A stretch of DNA of 13,743 bases, taken from contig LGRX02027902.1 in assembly GCA_001247695.2 (NCBI GenBank), positions 1 to 13,743 of the forward strand, written 5' to 3'. The position numbers and the translations under genes are program-made. The notes below the pieces were generated by a model. That model had not been told where the DNA came from. It saw only the letters and a list, made by a program, of their open reading frames with translations, and searched no databases. How positions within the stretch are numbered: position 1 is the first letter of the stretch; each line of letters begins with the position of its first letter. Of the stretch, positions 1-7,709 are shown one piece after another. The stretch is from Cymbomonas tetramitiformis. Taxonomy: Eukaryota; Chlorophyta; Pyramimonadophyceae; Pyramimonadales; Pyramimonadaceae.

Positions 1-92
1 TGCAACCATCACGATAGCGTCCTGCAGCACTATTGCAGCGAGCCACGTGATGAATGGTGGGAGGGAAATCATGCCCCACGAGAGTCCCTTAC

Positions 93-2417
93 CTTGCACT
101 CCCGCCGGCCGCCGGCTAGTGGAGGGCTCGTGGGTGCCTCAGCATTGGGCGGCGGGGGAGACTCCTTGCTTTGGGCCTCGTACGCCTCGGGGGGCGCCTC
201 GCCCGCATCTCTGCACAATACAGTAGAAACTCTATTACTTTTTTAATTATATAACGAATTTCTTTAAAAAATCGCTGTAAAGATAAATTTCGAATTAATT
301 ATTGAAATATTACAGGTAGGCGTGAAAAGATAAAAAAATAAGCCAAAAATTAAATATTGGATATCGTCTTTTCACAGCTGGTAAACGTAGAGATAAAGTA
401 CGCATTTAATTCTGCGCCTCGGACGGACGTGGCTGGGCAAAAAATGGTAAAGCGAAAAACAAACTCGGTACACGCTAAAAGATTGCTGCAAGCACCATTT
501 TCGAAATATCTTGCACGCATATACGGCTCCGTGCGCGGGCTCCGGCCAGGCACGCGCGTTTCGCTATCCCCCGCTAAGGCGTGATGTACCGACAGGGTCC
601 CGACAAGGTGGGTATGTTCCTAACCATTTTCGACCATGCTGAATCCGATGACGACGTCCGTTTAGATTGATGACGACCGATTAGAGCCGTATAGGGCCCC
701 ACGCCGTGCTCAAGGTGGGCCTAGGCAAATCCACCTGAGCGCAGACACACCGTTACGTCGGCGGTGATGCTTAAAAAATCAAGCACGTTTTAGTAACACC
801 AAGATATCAATGCAGGAATTTCGGGGCCGCTATCGACTAGTAATTCTATAACGATTGGATCGACCAATTTTAGATCTGATCGTTATAGAGTTGTCGATGG
901 GGCAGTTTGTTTTATCCGGACAAGGGCCGATCAAGACAAACATACACCACAATATTTAACGCGGTAACCGCATTTCAAGGCTTGCAAAGATAATAATAAA
1001 GTTCGAAACTAAATAATTGAAATGGCGGAGCTCAAAGATAAAGATAAGGATAAATTTCAAATATATATAATTGATGTGTCCCAAAAAGTTTTGCATTTCA
1101 ATTAGTTTTTCACTTGCACGAAAAACAATAAAAAACAATAAAGTTTCTACTGTATCGTCCCAACATGTGTTCAGCATCCCATCAACATGCTGCAACCATC
1201 ACGATAGCGTGCTGCAGCACTATTGCAGCGAGCCACGTGAGGAATGGTGGGAGGGAAACCATGCCCCACGAGAGTCCCTTACCTTGCACTCCCGCCGGCT
1301 AGTGGAGGGCTCGTGGGTGCCTCAGCATTGGGCGGCGGGGGAGACTCCTTGCTTTGGGCCTCGTACGCCTCGGGGGGCGCCTCGCCCGCATCTCTGCACA
1401 ATATCGTCCCAACATGTTTTCAGCATCCCATCAACATGCTGCAACCATCACGATAGCGTGCTGCAGCACTATTGCAGCGAGCCACGTGAGGAATGGTGGG
1501 AGGGAAATCATGCCCCGCGAGAGTCCCTTACATTGCCTCTTGCATGCCACGAATCCTTTCGACAATCCGTTGCAAGCAATTAGGCACCGGTGGAACAAGT
1601 CGAAACGATTTCCCCTTAAAGGTTACCGTTGCCGGTTCTAGCTCCAAGATGTCGGAAGGTGGTAACCAAGTCGGCCACGCGGTATTGTCTGGAGATAAAT
1701 CGTGCGCCAATCTGGAGAAATCGTGCGGGAGCAGTCGCGTTGGCAGCCACTTATGATGCCATACCGTGTCCACTTCCACATAGTGCGCATCGACTTTCCT
1801 GCAATGTGTTCCAGGATCCCTACAATATAATCTCAATATGTATGCAACATATGGTAACCATGTTGCATACATGTAGCAAAGAGTCCTGTGAAGCAAGAAA
1901 GACACAACCTCAACGTCGAGAAGAAAGAGAAAGGGTGCTACCTCGCGGACAACTCCAGTTCCCTCGTAGATATTGGAAGATGTGGAGGCGCAATCCACGC
2001 CAAAAGGCGTTCCTTCTTCGTAATCGTTTCATACTCCGGGTCGCGGAAGCCTTCCGCGGTACTCCAACCTTCCGGGAATATGAGCTTGATATTGGGAGGG
2101 GGTTTGAGGGATGTACCCTCCTGAGCATTGGAAGGTTTGATCGGCTCTCGATCGGCTAAGCACCCGCCTTGCGCGGGATTTCTCATCGCGCGCTTGGCTA
2201 ACGAAGATTGTTGTACGGGGGGGGCCGCCTTCCCTTGGACGAGGGCGGCGGCTCTAGCCGAAGGCAAGCCGGTTCGATGTCGCTCCGCATCACTTGGTGA
2301 TGATGATTGAGGGGATCGTTCATGGCGAGGTCGCTTTTCACCATGAACAATTTGATCTCCTCGGACCATACTGCATTGAAGTCCCCTTTACCACGCCCAT
2401 CACCCTTCGAAAATGTA
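93..2417 (-). CDS. gene C: spliced gene of unknown function, partial, with a tandemly repeated exon
   Basis: I do not recognise this protein. Four exons are supported on the minus strand: exon a 2417-1942, exon b 1798-1532, exon c 1393-1283 and exon d 210-93. Junctions a/b, b/c and c/d are all phase 2 and join in frame. Donors are GTAGCA then GTAAGG, and acceptors are TTGCAG, TTGCAG and TGTGCAG. Exon a ends in a region with LIFPEGW and YETITKKERLL. Exon b contains VWHHKWLPTRLLP and LQRIVERIRGMQEA. Exons c and d encode a Pro/Glu/Ala-rich linker (DAGEAPPEAYEAQSKESPPPP). Exon a needs one extra base in the G8 run at 2217-2224 to link its two open frames; an alternative is a shorter exon starting near 2370. 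The 5' end lies above 2417 and was not found, and the 3' end is off the window. Exon d carries a 7-bp duplication that changes its phase, and a transposon sits in the c/d intron. The exon chain is well supported; the function is unknown. Confidence 0.6.
221..1152. mobile_element. non-autonomous Tc1/mariner- or pogo-like DNA element, 932 bp
   Basis: The left end reads CAGTAGAAACTCTATTA and the reverse complement of the right end reads CAGTAGAAACTTTATTG, an inverted repeat with two differences in 17. TA lies on both sides (219-220 and 1153-1154). The uninterrupted tandem copy at 1394-1410 shows the empty site with a single TA. The interior is AT-rich near both ends and has no convincing transposase reading frame, so this is a MITE-like or internally deleted copy. 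TA duplication and a CAGT-type terminus are typical of the Tc1/mariner/pogo superfamily; the exact family is inferred. Confidence 0.88.
846..888. repeat. 10-bp inverted repeat inside the transposon remnant
   Basis: CTATAACGAT at 846-855 is matched by its reverse complement ATCGTTATAG at 879-888, separated by 23 nt. TATAACGA also occurs near the left end of the host element at about 247. It could be a sub-terminal binding site or the ends of a smaller nested insertion. No target duplication is clear. Confidence 0.45.
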
Positions 2418-2687
2418 CTGCAATTATGCTGTAATATATTGGACATATACTGCGGACATATTGACGATATGCTGAAGGAACTTTCAAGTAAAGCAATAAC
2501 CCAAAAGTAGGTTTTCGGACCCCCCCCACAAAAAACGCACACAAGCTATGTCGCAAAATATAGCTCCTGAGTCCATATAACAAGTCTCACCAGAATTGAA
2601 GAACATGTTTTTTCAACTTTTTTAGGGCTCACTTCAACACTTCCGCAGCATACTGAAGGGGGGGGCTAAAGGCAGGGCTCAAGGTCT

Positions 2688-2747
2688 TGAGCCCTCACGT
2701 ATTGAAGTGAGCCCTCACGTATTGAAGTGAGCCCTCACGTATTGAAG
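2688..2747. repeat. three perfect 20-bp tandem repeats
   Basis: The unit TGAGCCCTCACGTATTGAAG is present at 2688-2707, 2708-2727 and 2728-2747. The array is bracketed by a short imperfect inverted repeat, AAGGCAGGGCT near 2670 and ATCCCTGCCTT near 2750. The same words recur in the foldback element at 2834-3098, so the two belong to one repeat family. Confidence 0.85.
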
Positions 2748-2833
2748 TGATCCCTGCCTTGAGCTCTGCAGGCGGTTGCACGCGGTTGCACGCATATTGA
2801 CCTTTACAAAAATTTAAAAACTTTTTAGAGGAG

Positions 2834-3098
2834 AATCTGTTCAATACTACTTCAATACGGGAGGGCTCACTGCAATACGTTACCGCTTGCAGGCGTATTG
2901 AAATGGCGTATTGAAATGGCGTATTGGAGATGTATTGAAAACTGCTGATGTCAGCTTTGCCAGTGCCACGTCAGACGGATCTTCGCAAAACTGACTTGGC
3001 ACTTTTTCGACCCATCTCCAATACGCCATTTCAATACGCCTGCAAGCGGTCGCGTATTGCAGTGAGCCCTCACGTATTGCAGTAGTATTGAACAGATT
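2834..3098. mobile_element. foldback (long inverted repeat) element, MITE-like
   Basis: The left arm begins AATCTGTTCAATACTACT and the right arm ends with its reverse complement at 3098. The arms pair with few mismatches for about 85 bp, through GGGCTCACTGCAATACG and CGCTTGCAGGCGTATTG. The left arm has an extra 13-bp copy of a GGCGTATTGAAAT word. Pairing resumes near the centre (GTGCCACGTCAG against CTGACTTGGCAC), leaving a small loop. No reading frame with coding character lies inside. A target-site duplication could not be identified. Confidence 0.75.
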
Positions 3099-3229
3099 GA
3101 ACGATTTTCGGGGAAACAATTTTGGAATTTTAATTTTTAGGAGAATCTGCACCCCTCGTTCGTGAATCGAACGGCCGAATTCGTAACTCAAGAAGTACCC
3201 CCAAAATGACCCCTGAGATGGCCTGGATT

Positions 3230-3383
3230 AAAAAGGTTGTCATTGACCTTTAGATGGAGGTGGTACACTTCGCCAGCGAGGAGGAGCTCAACTCCTCGCA
3301 GACAAGGTGTATACCTCCAGTGGGACTCGAACCCACTACCGCAGGCTTTGAAGACCGACGGCCAACCACTAGACCATTGTGAC
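3230..3383 (-). ncRNA. tRNA-like Pol III transcription unit with a 3' hairpin (SINE or novel ncRNA)
   Basis: On the minus strand, 3383-3312 has tRNA size. It has an A box (TGGTCTAGTGG, 3376-3366), a 7-nt anticodon-like loop CTTCAAA, and a consensus B box (GGTTCGAGTCC, 3333-3323) inside a perfect GTGGG/CCCAC T stem. The acceptor stem pairs poorly: GTCACAA against TGGAGGT. The 3' side continues into a 65-nt hairpin (3319-3255) closed by TGGAGGT with ACCTCCA, with an inner perfect stem of GCGAGGAG with CTCCTCGC. A T5 run follows at 3234-3230, a canonical Pol III terminator. The unit would be about 150 nt. A tRNA-derived SINE is most likely; a single-copy structured RNA is the alternative. Confidence 0.7.
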
Positions 3384-3698
3384 AACGAGATTGAAAAGAT
3401 GTTGCGTATTGGACTACAGTACAGTAACGTATGAACACAAATGAAAAATCGGGTTAGACGTTCCCCCCCCCCAAAAAAAAGAAAAAGAGCGCGATGACAA
3501 TCGAGATGCACGATGGACGAAATTTCAAAATGCATTTCCAAACGGTCGGTCGTCGCAGGTGCAATGCGCCCGACACATGCGGCCAACATGCGTGCACGAT
3601 GCATGGTAACACCCATCGCATCACGGCAACGTACGGAAGGCCTCCTGGAAGCACGTTGACGTTCCAGCAGCCGCCCTTCCAGCACGTTCCAGCACCAG

Positions 3699-3761
3699 CC
3701 AGCAGAGGTGTAAACAAAGCCAGCAGAGGTGTAAGAAAAGCCAGCAGAGGTGTAAGAAAAA
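3699..3761 (+). repeat. three 21-bp tandem repeats immediately before the gene A start
   Basis: Units at 3699-3719, 3720-3740 and 3741-3761 share CCAGCAGAGGTGTAA and differ only in the A-rich tail. The array abuts the ATG at 3761. It is free of stops in the gene A frame, so it would encode a seven-residue repeat (K-A-S-R-G-V-R) if translation began upstream at 3494. Homology to gene B places the start at 3761, so I treat the array as leader or promoter DNA. Confidence 0.85.
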
Positions 3762-6377
3762 TGTCAGTCAAAGAGTTGCACGCTGAGTATGTAGAAAGCT
3801 GCGAGCTGTTTGGCGTTGAGCATACGCACGAGGGCTTCGTTGACTACGTTGCGGAGGTGAGGGCAAAGGGGACACCTAGCGAGCCCAAAGGGATCGAGGA
3901 AACCCCATTGGCTTTCCTCGACAAAGGCAAGAAAAGGGCGAAGGAAGACGACGAGGACGATGAGGAGGGAAAGGGGGAAGGGAGCAAAAAAAGGCGCAAG
4001 GGGGCTCGAAGCGCGTTCGAAGCTCAACTAATTAAAGCATGTCACGAGGAGTTTGGTACGTACTAAGCATGCGGCTTCGTTTACTTAACTTGGTTCCTTC
4101 GGTGCATGAAAAAATATTGATTTGGTAAGGGTTTGGGGAGAATTACTTGCAGAATTGCGTGTGAAGGACGGGCGTCTTGAGCCCCTACTTCACGTGCCGA
4201 AGCAAGAGTCCGCGGTGTCGAAGTACGTCACCGCGGTACAAAACCGCTGCAAGTGGGCGACCGCGCCCACTAACTCCTTCGTGCGGGCGAAAGCCCGTTC
4301 GATCGTGAACAACAATCGATATCTTTGGAAGTGCGGCCGGTGGGCGACCGACACGAAAACCGGAATGTGTACGTGGGTGGACCCCCAAAAGCTACATCCG
4401 TACACCACGTGTATGGAGGAGGGGGTCCCTACCACATGCCCGGTGCGGCAAATCGCCAAGAAGATGAAGGTGCTCAAAGCCCTCCCCGAATTCGAATTGG
4501 AGGAGGGGCCTAACAGCAAGGTGGAGTGCTTGCAAGGGGAGGCAAGACAGCGGCTGGGTACGTTCCCACCCTCTAATGGCTACTATCCGACAGTCCTTCC
4601 CCAAGGACTAAATTGAAAACTAGTCCTTGGGGAAGGACTAGCGCCGTCGATTTTTTGGGGACGACCTATCCAATGCCAGTGACCCTATGGCTCGGTTTGT
4701 GTCATCAATGTGACCTAAACTAAGTCCCTTAATGCCCCATTGGCCACGGGATGGCGCATGTTGTTGTCGGTGGACACCCATGTGGCATGCACCCTACTAT
4801 TTCCATGAAATCCATTCAAATCGCCAAGCTGATTTCAGTACCTGATTTTCATGATTTTTTTGGGAGAGCTCTAGGTCCCAGATAGGTGCCGCAAGTGGTA
4901 ATATTGCACAAGTATAGCCTATCCAATGATAGGTGGGCGTGGCGGTGAGTTGGGGTTATGCCATTGGTCGCTATATGGCTACTGCTTGGTGGTACTTGTC
5001 ATATTTATATCAGCTGGAACTGCTTAAGTATGGGGCCACATTGCCCAAATTGCAGCTTTGCATGGCCCATATCATGTGGTCTATGGGACATATTACAAAT
5101 AATGAGCATAGTGATGCATAAATATGACTTCAAACTATACCTCGGTATTTTTTGGGGAATTTTCCAACCATTAGGGTGCGTGTTATTGAATATTTTGCTC
5201 GAATTTTGGGTCGAAAAATGTCATAATTCAGCATTTTCATCTTAGTGGTGGTGTTTACCATGCGCCGAGAGCATAATATATCGTCATTATACGCCATTTA
5301 CGGTTATGCACCTTTACATTGGGTCATAAATCTGATGTGTGAGTGGTGGTACATCACCCCCTATCCATCTAAGGGGCCATTAGGGGCCATGCCGCCACTA
5401 GTCCTTCCCCAAGGACTAGCCAAATAAATTAAATTTAGAGCATGACATAGCCCTAAACCGCGGCTAGATTACGGGTACCCAAACTTTGAAATTCAACTTC
5501 CCACAAAGATAGGCACGTAGGTTGTGTCCCAAAGGATTTTTTGAAGCATGGTGTTGGGTCTAAGGACCATTATTCCGGCCGTAATGTGCATTTCCGCCTA
5601 GTCCTTGGGGAAGGACTAGTGGCCCGGATAGTAGCCACTAATACACGTGACACACGCTCGCAGTATATGTGAAGCATGCCACAGCACACCTTCAGCATAC
5701 TCAGCATACTTGTGCACCTTTCTGAAAGGTAGGGCAACAATATGCCTGAAATATGTATGTAGTATACCTGCAACATACCTGTAGCATACCTGTAACATAC
5801 TGTACACATACGACATAAAACTTACGGTTGATAGCATTTTTTGTTTGCAGTCGCCTATCTCTACGACCACAACGCCCCCGACAAGGACGACGAGGAGGAG
5901 GCTGACCGCCTGGAGGCGGATGCCAAGAAAAAGGAGGTGGAGGCCAAGGCCAAAAAAGCACCCGCCTCCGCATCCGCATCCGCAAAGGGCAAGGCCAAGG
6001 CCTCGGAGGGCCCCGCCTCCGCATCCGCAAAGGGCAAGGCCAAGGCGGCCGCGTCACCGGCCCCGTCACCGGCCAAGCCCGCCAAGCCCGCCAAGCCCGA
6101 AGCCCCCAATGTTGAAGACATCTTCAAGGTGGGGAAAGAGGTGGTGGTGTACGCGGGGGCTCAAACGGAGTACGAAGCGATGAAGAGTTCGCTCCGTCCC
6201 GACAAAGGCGGACTCGTGACGAACACCGGCCGATTGAAGGCCAACGTCGGGCTGTTCGCCGGGTTGGTGGTGGCGAATGCGGTTGGGGATATTCTCCCCA
6301 ACCACATCATGGACGGCCCCGATTTCCCCCTCACCGAGGGGCTCATCGGTATCAAGGTAACAGACTATTGGGAATAA
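3761..6377 (+). CDS. gene A: three-exon gene of an unrecognised family, paralogue of gene B
   Basis: Exons are 3761-4055, 4153-4557 and 5851-6377 (408 aa). Both introns are phase 1, with GTACGT donors and TTGCAG acceptors (TTACTTGCAG, TTTGTTTGCAG). Exon 1 starts with a short helical region (ELHAEYVESCELFG...FVDYV), then an acidic stretch and the basic cluster KKRRKG, plausibly a nuclear localisation signal. Exon 2 holds a Lys/Arg/Asn-rich segment leading to YLWKCGRW (about residues 155-162). Exon 3 opens with VAYLYDHN, passes through an acidic then Ala/Lys/Pro-rich linker, and ends in a predicted beta-rich region (VGKEVVVY...VTNTGRLKANVGLFAGLVV). The start is chosen by alignment to gene B, since the frame stays open upstream to 3494. 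In gene B this exon ends at a phase-0 donor. The same site exists here (GTAACA at 6357), but no fourth exon is visible, and read-through reaches a stop after six codons. A truncated C-terminus is likely. Function unknown. Confidence 0.78.
4056..4152 (+). other. gene A intron 1 (97 nt)
   Basis: Donor G/GTACGTAC and acceptor TTACTTGCAG. A CTTAAC branch-point-like word lies near 4084. Phase 1 on both sides restores the reading frame across the junction (EEF-ELRVKDGRL). Confidence 0.8.
4591..4610 (+). repeat. hairpin palindrome copy 1 (AGTCCTT-CCCC-AAGGACT)
   Basis: A 7-bp perfect stem with a CCCC loop. It is followed after 10 nt by a copy in the opposite orientation, so the pair can also form a larger stem. 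Confidence 0.85.
4621..4640 (-). repeat. hairpin palindrome copy 2 (GGGG loop on plus)
   Basis: Reads TAGTCCTTGGGGAAGGACTA on the plus strand, the reverse complement of the copy at 5399-5418. The two could be the terminal inverted repeats of an insertion spanning about 4620-5419. Confidence 0.85.
5399..5418 (+). repeat. hairpin palindrome copy 3 (CCCC loop on plus)
   Basis: Reads TAGTCCTTCCCCAAGGACTA. It is inverted relative to the copies at 4621 and 5599. Confidence 0.85.
5599..5618 (-). repeat. hairpin palindrome copy 4 (GGGG loop on plus)
   Basis: Reads TAGTCCTTGGGGAAGGACTA and is the fourth copy within about 1 kb. Together with copy 3 it bounds a 220-bp segment with inverted ends. Confidence 0.85.
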
Positions 6378-6620
6378 ATGAATCTCGATCGTCGTCTAAA
6401 AACCTTCATTTTGACACAATTTTCGTCGTCTAAAAGTTATTGCCACGTCATCTGAAAAGTGCCACGTAAGCGACACATAAGCGACACGTAAGTCGTCCCG
6501 CAATTTTTATTACAAAATATTACTGGAATTATTTATTTGTGCATGATACTTTCGTACTCGGCGAGTCCCGGTAGATTTTTTCGTTGCATTTTTGTTCATA
6601 TGCGTGCATATCATGTACAA
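6378..6620. other. gene A 3' flank; no gene seen
   Basis: An AATAAA signal overlaps the gene A stop (6371-6376). Downstream are short repeats: TCGTCGTCTAAAA twice (near 6388 and 6425) and GCGACACATAA/GCGACACGTAA near 6472-6490. No homologue of gene B exon 4 could be found here by eye. Confidence 0.5.
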
Positions 6621-6813
6621 GTATGCAAATATGGGTACATCCATGTGCAATTTAGGCCAACATGCACGGTACACGTTTATGAATGTGCGTATATAGGTGC
6701 TTCAATTCCCGTAAAATAAGTTGCAACTGAGATGGGTACTAGCATATGATACACAAATCTATATCATCATACAAATTTATTCAAAATACACCAAATATTT
6801 GTCTATGATGTCT
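6621..6813. repeat. 193-bp direct repeat, copy 1
   Basis: It matches 7710-7902 without gaps, with about 18 differences by eye (about 91% identity). It starts GTATGCAAATATGGG and ends in a diverged GTCTATGATGTCT. It lies downstream of the 3' end of the minus-strand gene at 6992-7396. Confidence 0.9.
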
Positions 6814-6991
6814 TCTAGGCAAGAGATTTCGATCATTTCACCGTGCTAAGGCTACTATATTGCTGATACATTGGAATCTATATCTTCAATCCACAATTAT
6901 TTGCGGTACTTGTAGGTTTTATTTCCCTCGATAGCGAGGTAACGTTGACGGCAATGTTGACGCTCTATCGGAAAACATAAATGGCAGAGCT

Positions 6992-7396
6992 TTATTGGTC
7001 AAGGCAATTGCATCGCACGCAATATAGGTCGATTTCCTCTTCTCGTTGATGCCGCGGAATAATAAGCGCCCAAGTGACGTCGATTGGAATGACCAGTGTC
7101 CTTGGGGTAACCCATTCGTTCCCTATTGGGCTCTGGTCGGGATAAAGTTCCGGTTCTTGAAGGTCAAAAAACATGTATTTCCGAATTCTCCAGGTGTAGC
7201 GCCACCAAACGATCCCTAAGTCCTGTCGGACATGTCTGTCCTCGTAGGGGATGTTTAAGAACTTACATATCATCCAGCTGTCTACATTGCATTGAGGACA
7301 TCGCATGTGGACCATTCCATGTGTATTGATAGCGTCTGCAGTGGCTTCATCGCGATCGCGTGTCCCATAAACTCCGAATCGTAGAATTGAAGGCAT
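6992..7396 (-). CDS. hypothetical protein, 134 aa, with two Cys pairs
   Basis: I do not recognise this protein. From the ATG at 7396 it begins MPSILRFGVYG. It contains CPQC near residue 34, an aromatic-rich centre (GIVWWRYTWRIRKYMFFDL) and a C-terminal CVRCNC. The spaced Cys pairs could bind a metal, but this is only a suggestion. The frame stays open upstream to 7486 without another ATG. A TATAAAA box lies only about 24 nt before this ATG, which is too close, so transcription may instead start from the duplicated box near 7530, or the gene may be decaying. The 193-bp repeat lies on both sides of it. No intron is evident. Confidence 0.5.
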   Translation of the reverse strand: MPSILRFGVYGTRDRDEATADAINTHGMVHMRCPQCNVDSWMICKFLNIPYEDRHVRQDLGIVWWRYTWRIRKYMFFDLQEPELYPDQSPIGNEWVTPRTLVIPIDVTWALIIPRHQREEEIDLYCVRCNCLDQ

Positions 7397-7419
7397 AACG
7401 TGGCCACGATATTGCAGGA

Positions 7420-7461
7420 TTTTATACCTGTAGATAACAATGCTTGCAAGGTGATTAGCAG
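7420..7461 (-). promoter_or_regulatory. TATA-containing promoter-like segment, proximal copy
   Basis: The minus strand reads TGCTAATCACCTTGCAAGC, then ATTGTTATCTACAGG and TATAAAATCC. It is a direct repeat of the segment at 7528-7566. GGTATAAAA matches a strong TATA box and also occurs before the MYND gene. Confidence 0.55.
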
Positions 7462-7527
7462 TTGAAGCGAGCGTCGCCCATAGCAAAAGTCGAAAATATA
7501 AATTGTGAGGATAAATGTGGAGCTATA

Positions 7528-7566
7528 ATACCTGCAGATGGCAATGCTTTCAAGGTAAGTAGCAGA
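7528..7566 (-). promoter_or_regulatory. TATA-like promoter segment, distal duplicate
   Basis: The minus strand reads TGCTACTTACCTTGAAAGC, then ATTGCCATCTGCAGG and TATTATAG. It is similar to 7420-7461 at a spacing of about 104 bp. The TATA core is changed to TATTATA. It sits about 140 nt before the ATG at 7396, a more usual distance. A short upstream frame (MGDARFNC, about 7479-7455) would precede the main ATG if this promoter is used. Confidence 0.45.
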
Positions 7567-7709
7567 TGTTTGAAGGTATGGTTGAAGGTGCGTATGTTAG
7601 AAGAAACAAGGGGAAATGAATCTTCAAGGGTCGGGCAAGAGCTTTTGTACCTGGTCGTGAGTGGACCGCGGGTCGTGCAAGAGTAGTGTACTTTTGGTCC
7701 CCGATTCCC

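Larger units (their letters stand above)
1..1531 (-). repeat. 249-bp exon-plus-intron tandem repeat (three partial or full copies)
   Basis: One full unit spans 1155-1403. The next copy begins at 1404 and runs to 1531, where it meets exon b. An earlier copy occupies 1-220 and is cut by the window edge. Each unit holds 138 bp of intron and a 111-bp exon (118 bp in the first copy). Because 111 is a multiple of three and both flanking introns are phase 2, adding a unit adds 37 codons without changing frame. The intron part ends with a CTGAAC branch-point-like word about 30 nt before the TTGTGCAG acceptor. Copies are nearly identical by eye, which suggests recent duplication. Confidence 0.85.
4558..5850 (+). 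other. gene A intron 2 (1293 nt), repeat-rich
   Basis: Donor GTACGT after CAGCGGCTGG and acceptor TTTTTTGTTTGCAG. It is roughly ten times longer than the other introns here and contains four hairpin palindromes. Near its 3' end (5760-5800) are short repeats of the type CCTGYARCATA. The AT-rich stretch 4645-5398 has no reading frame with coding character that I can support. The length suggests insertion of one or more small elements into an originally short intron; the equivalent gene B intron is 197 nt. Confidence 0.8.

Noticed and set aside
357..584. 75-codon frame inside the transposon as a transposase fragment
   Set aside because: No HTH or DDE/D motif can be seen and the other strand is equally open; no support for coding.
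1071..1583. 170-codon plus-strand frame across the tandem units
   Set aside because: Its repeated peptide simply mirrors the 249-bp repeat. Splice sites and phases support coding on the minus strand instead.
2545..2610. A first exon for gene C (ATG TTC TTC AAT TCT G/GTGAGA, minus strand near 2605)
   Set aside because: It ends in phase 1, whereas exon a requires phase 2; too short to support.
3312..3383. A functional selenocysteine tRNA because of the CTTCAAA loop
   Set aside because: There is no long variable arm, the unit is only 72 nt, and the acceptor stem does not pair.
3188..3685. 165-codon minus-strand frame containing the tRNA-like unit
   Set aside because: It runs through the tRNA-like head and hairpin; such frames over tRNA-derived repeats are typical artefacts.
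4933..5427. Small plus-strand frames within gene A intron 2
   Set aside because: They are short, AT-rich, mutually overlapping and unlike any family; they lie between palindrome copies in an intron.
5845..6183. Arg/Pro-rich alternative frame over gene A exon 3
   Set aside because: It is the +1 shadow of the Ala/Lys/Pro linker; homology with gene B supports the other frame.
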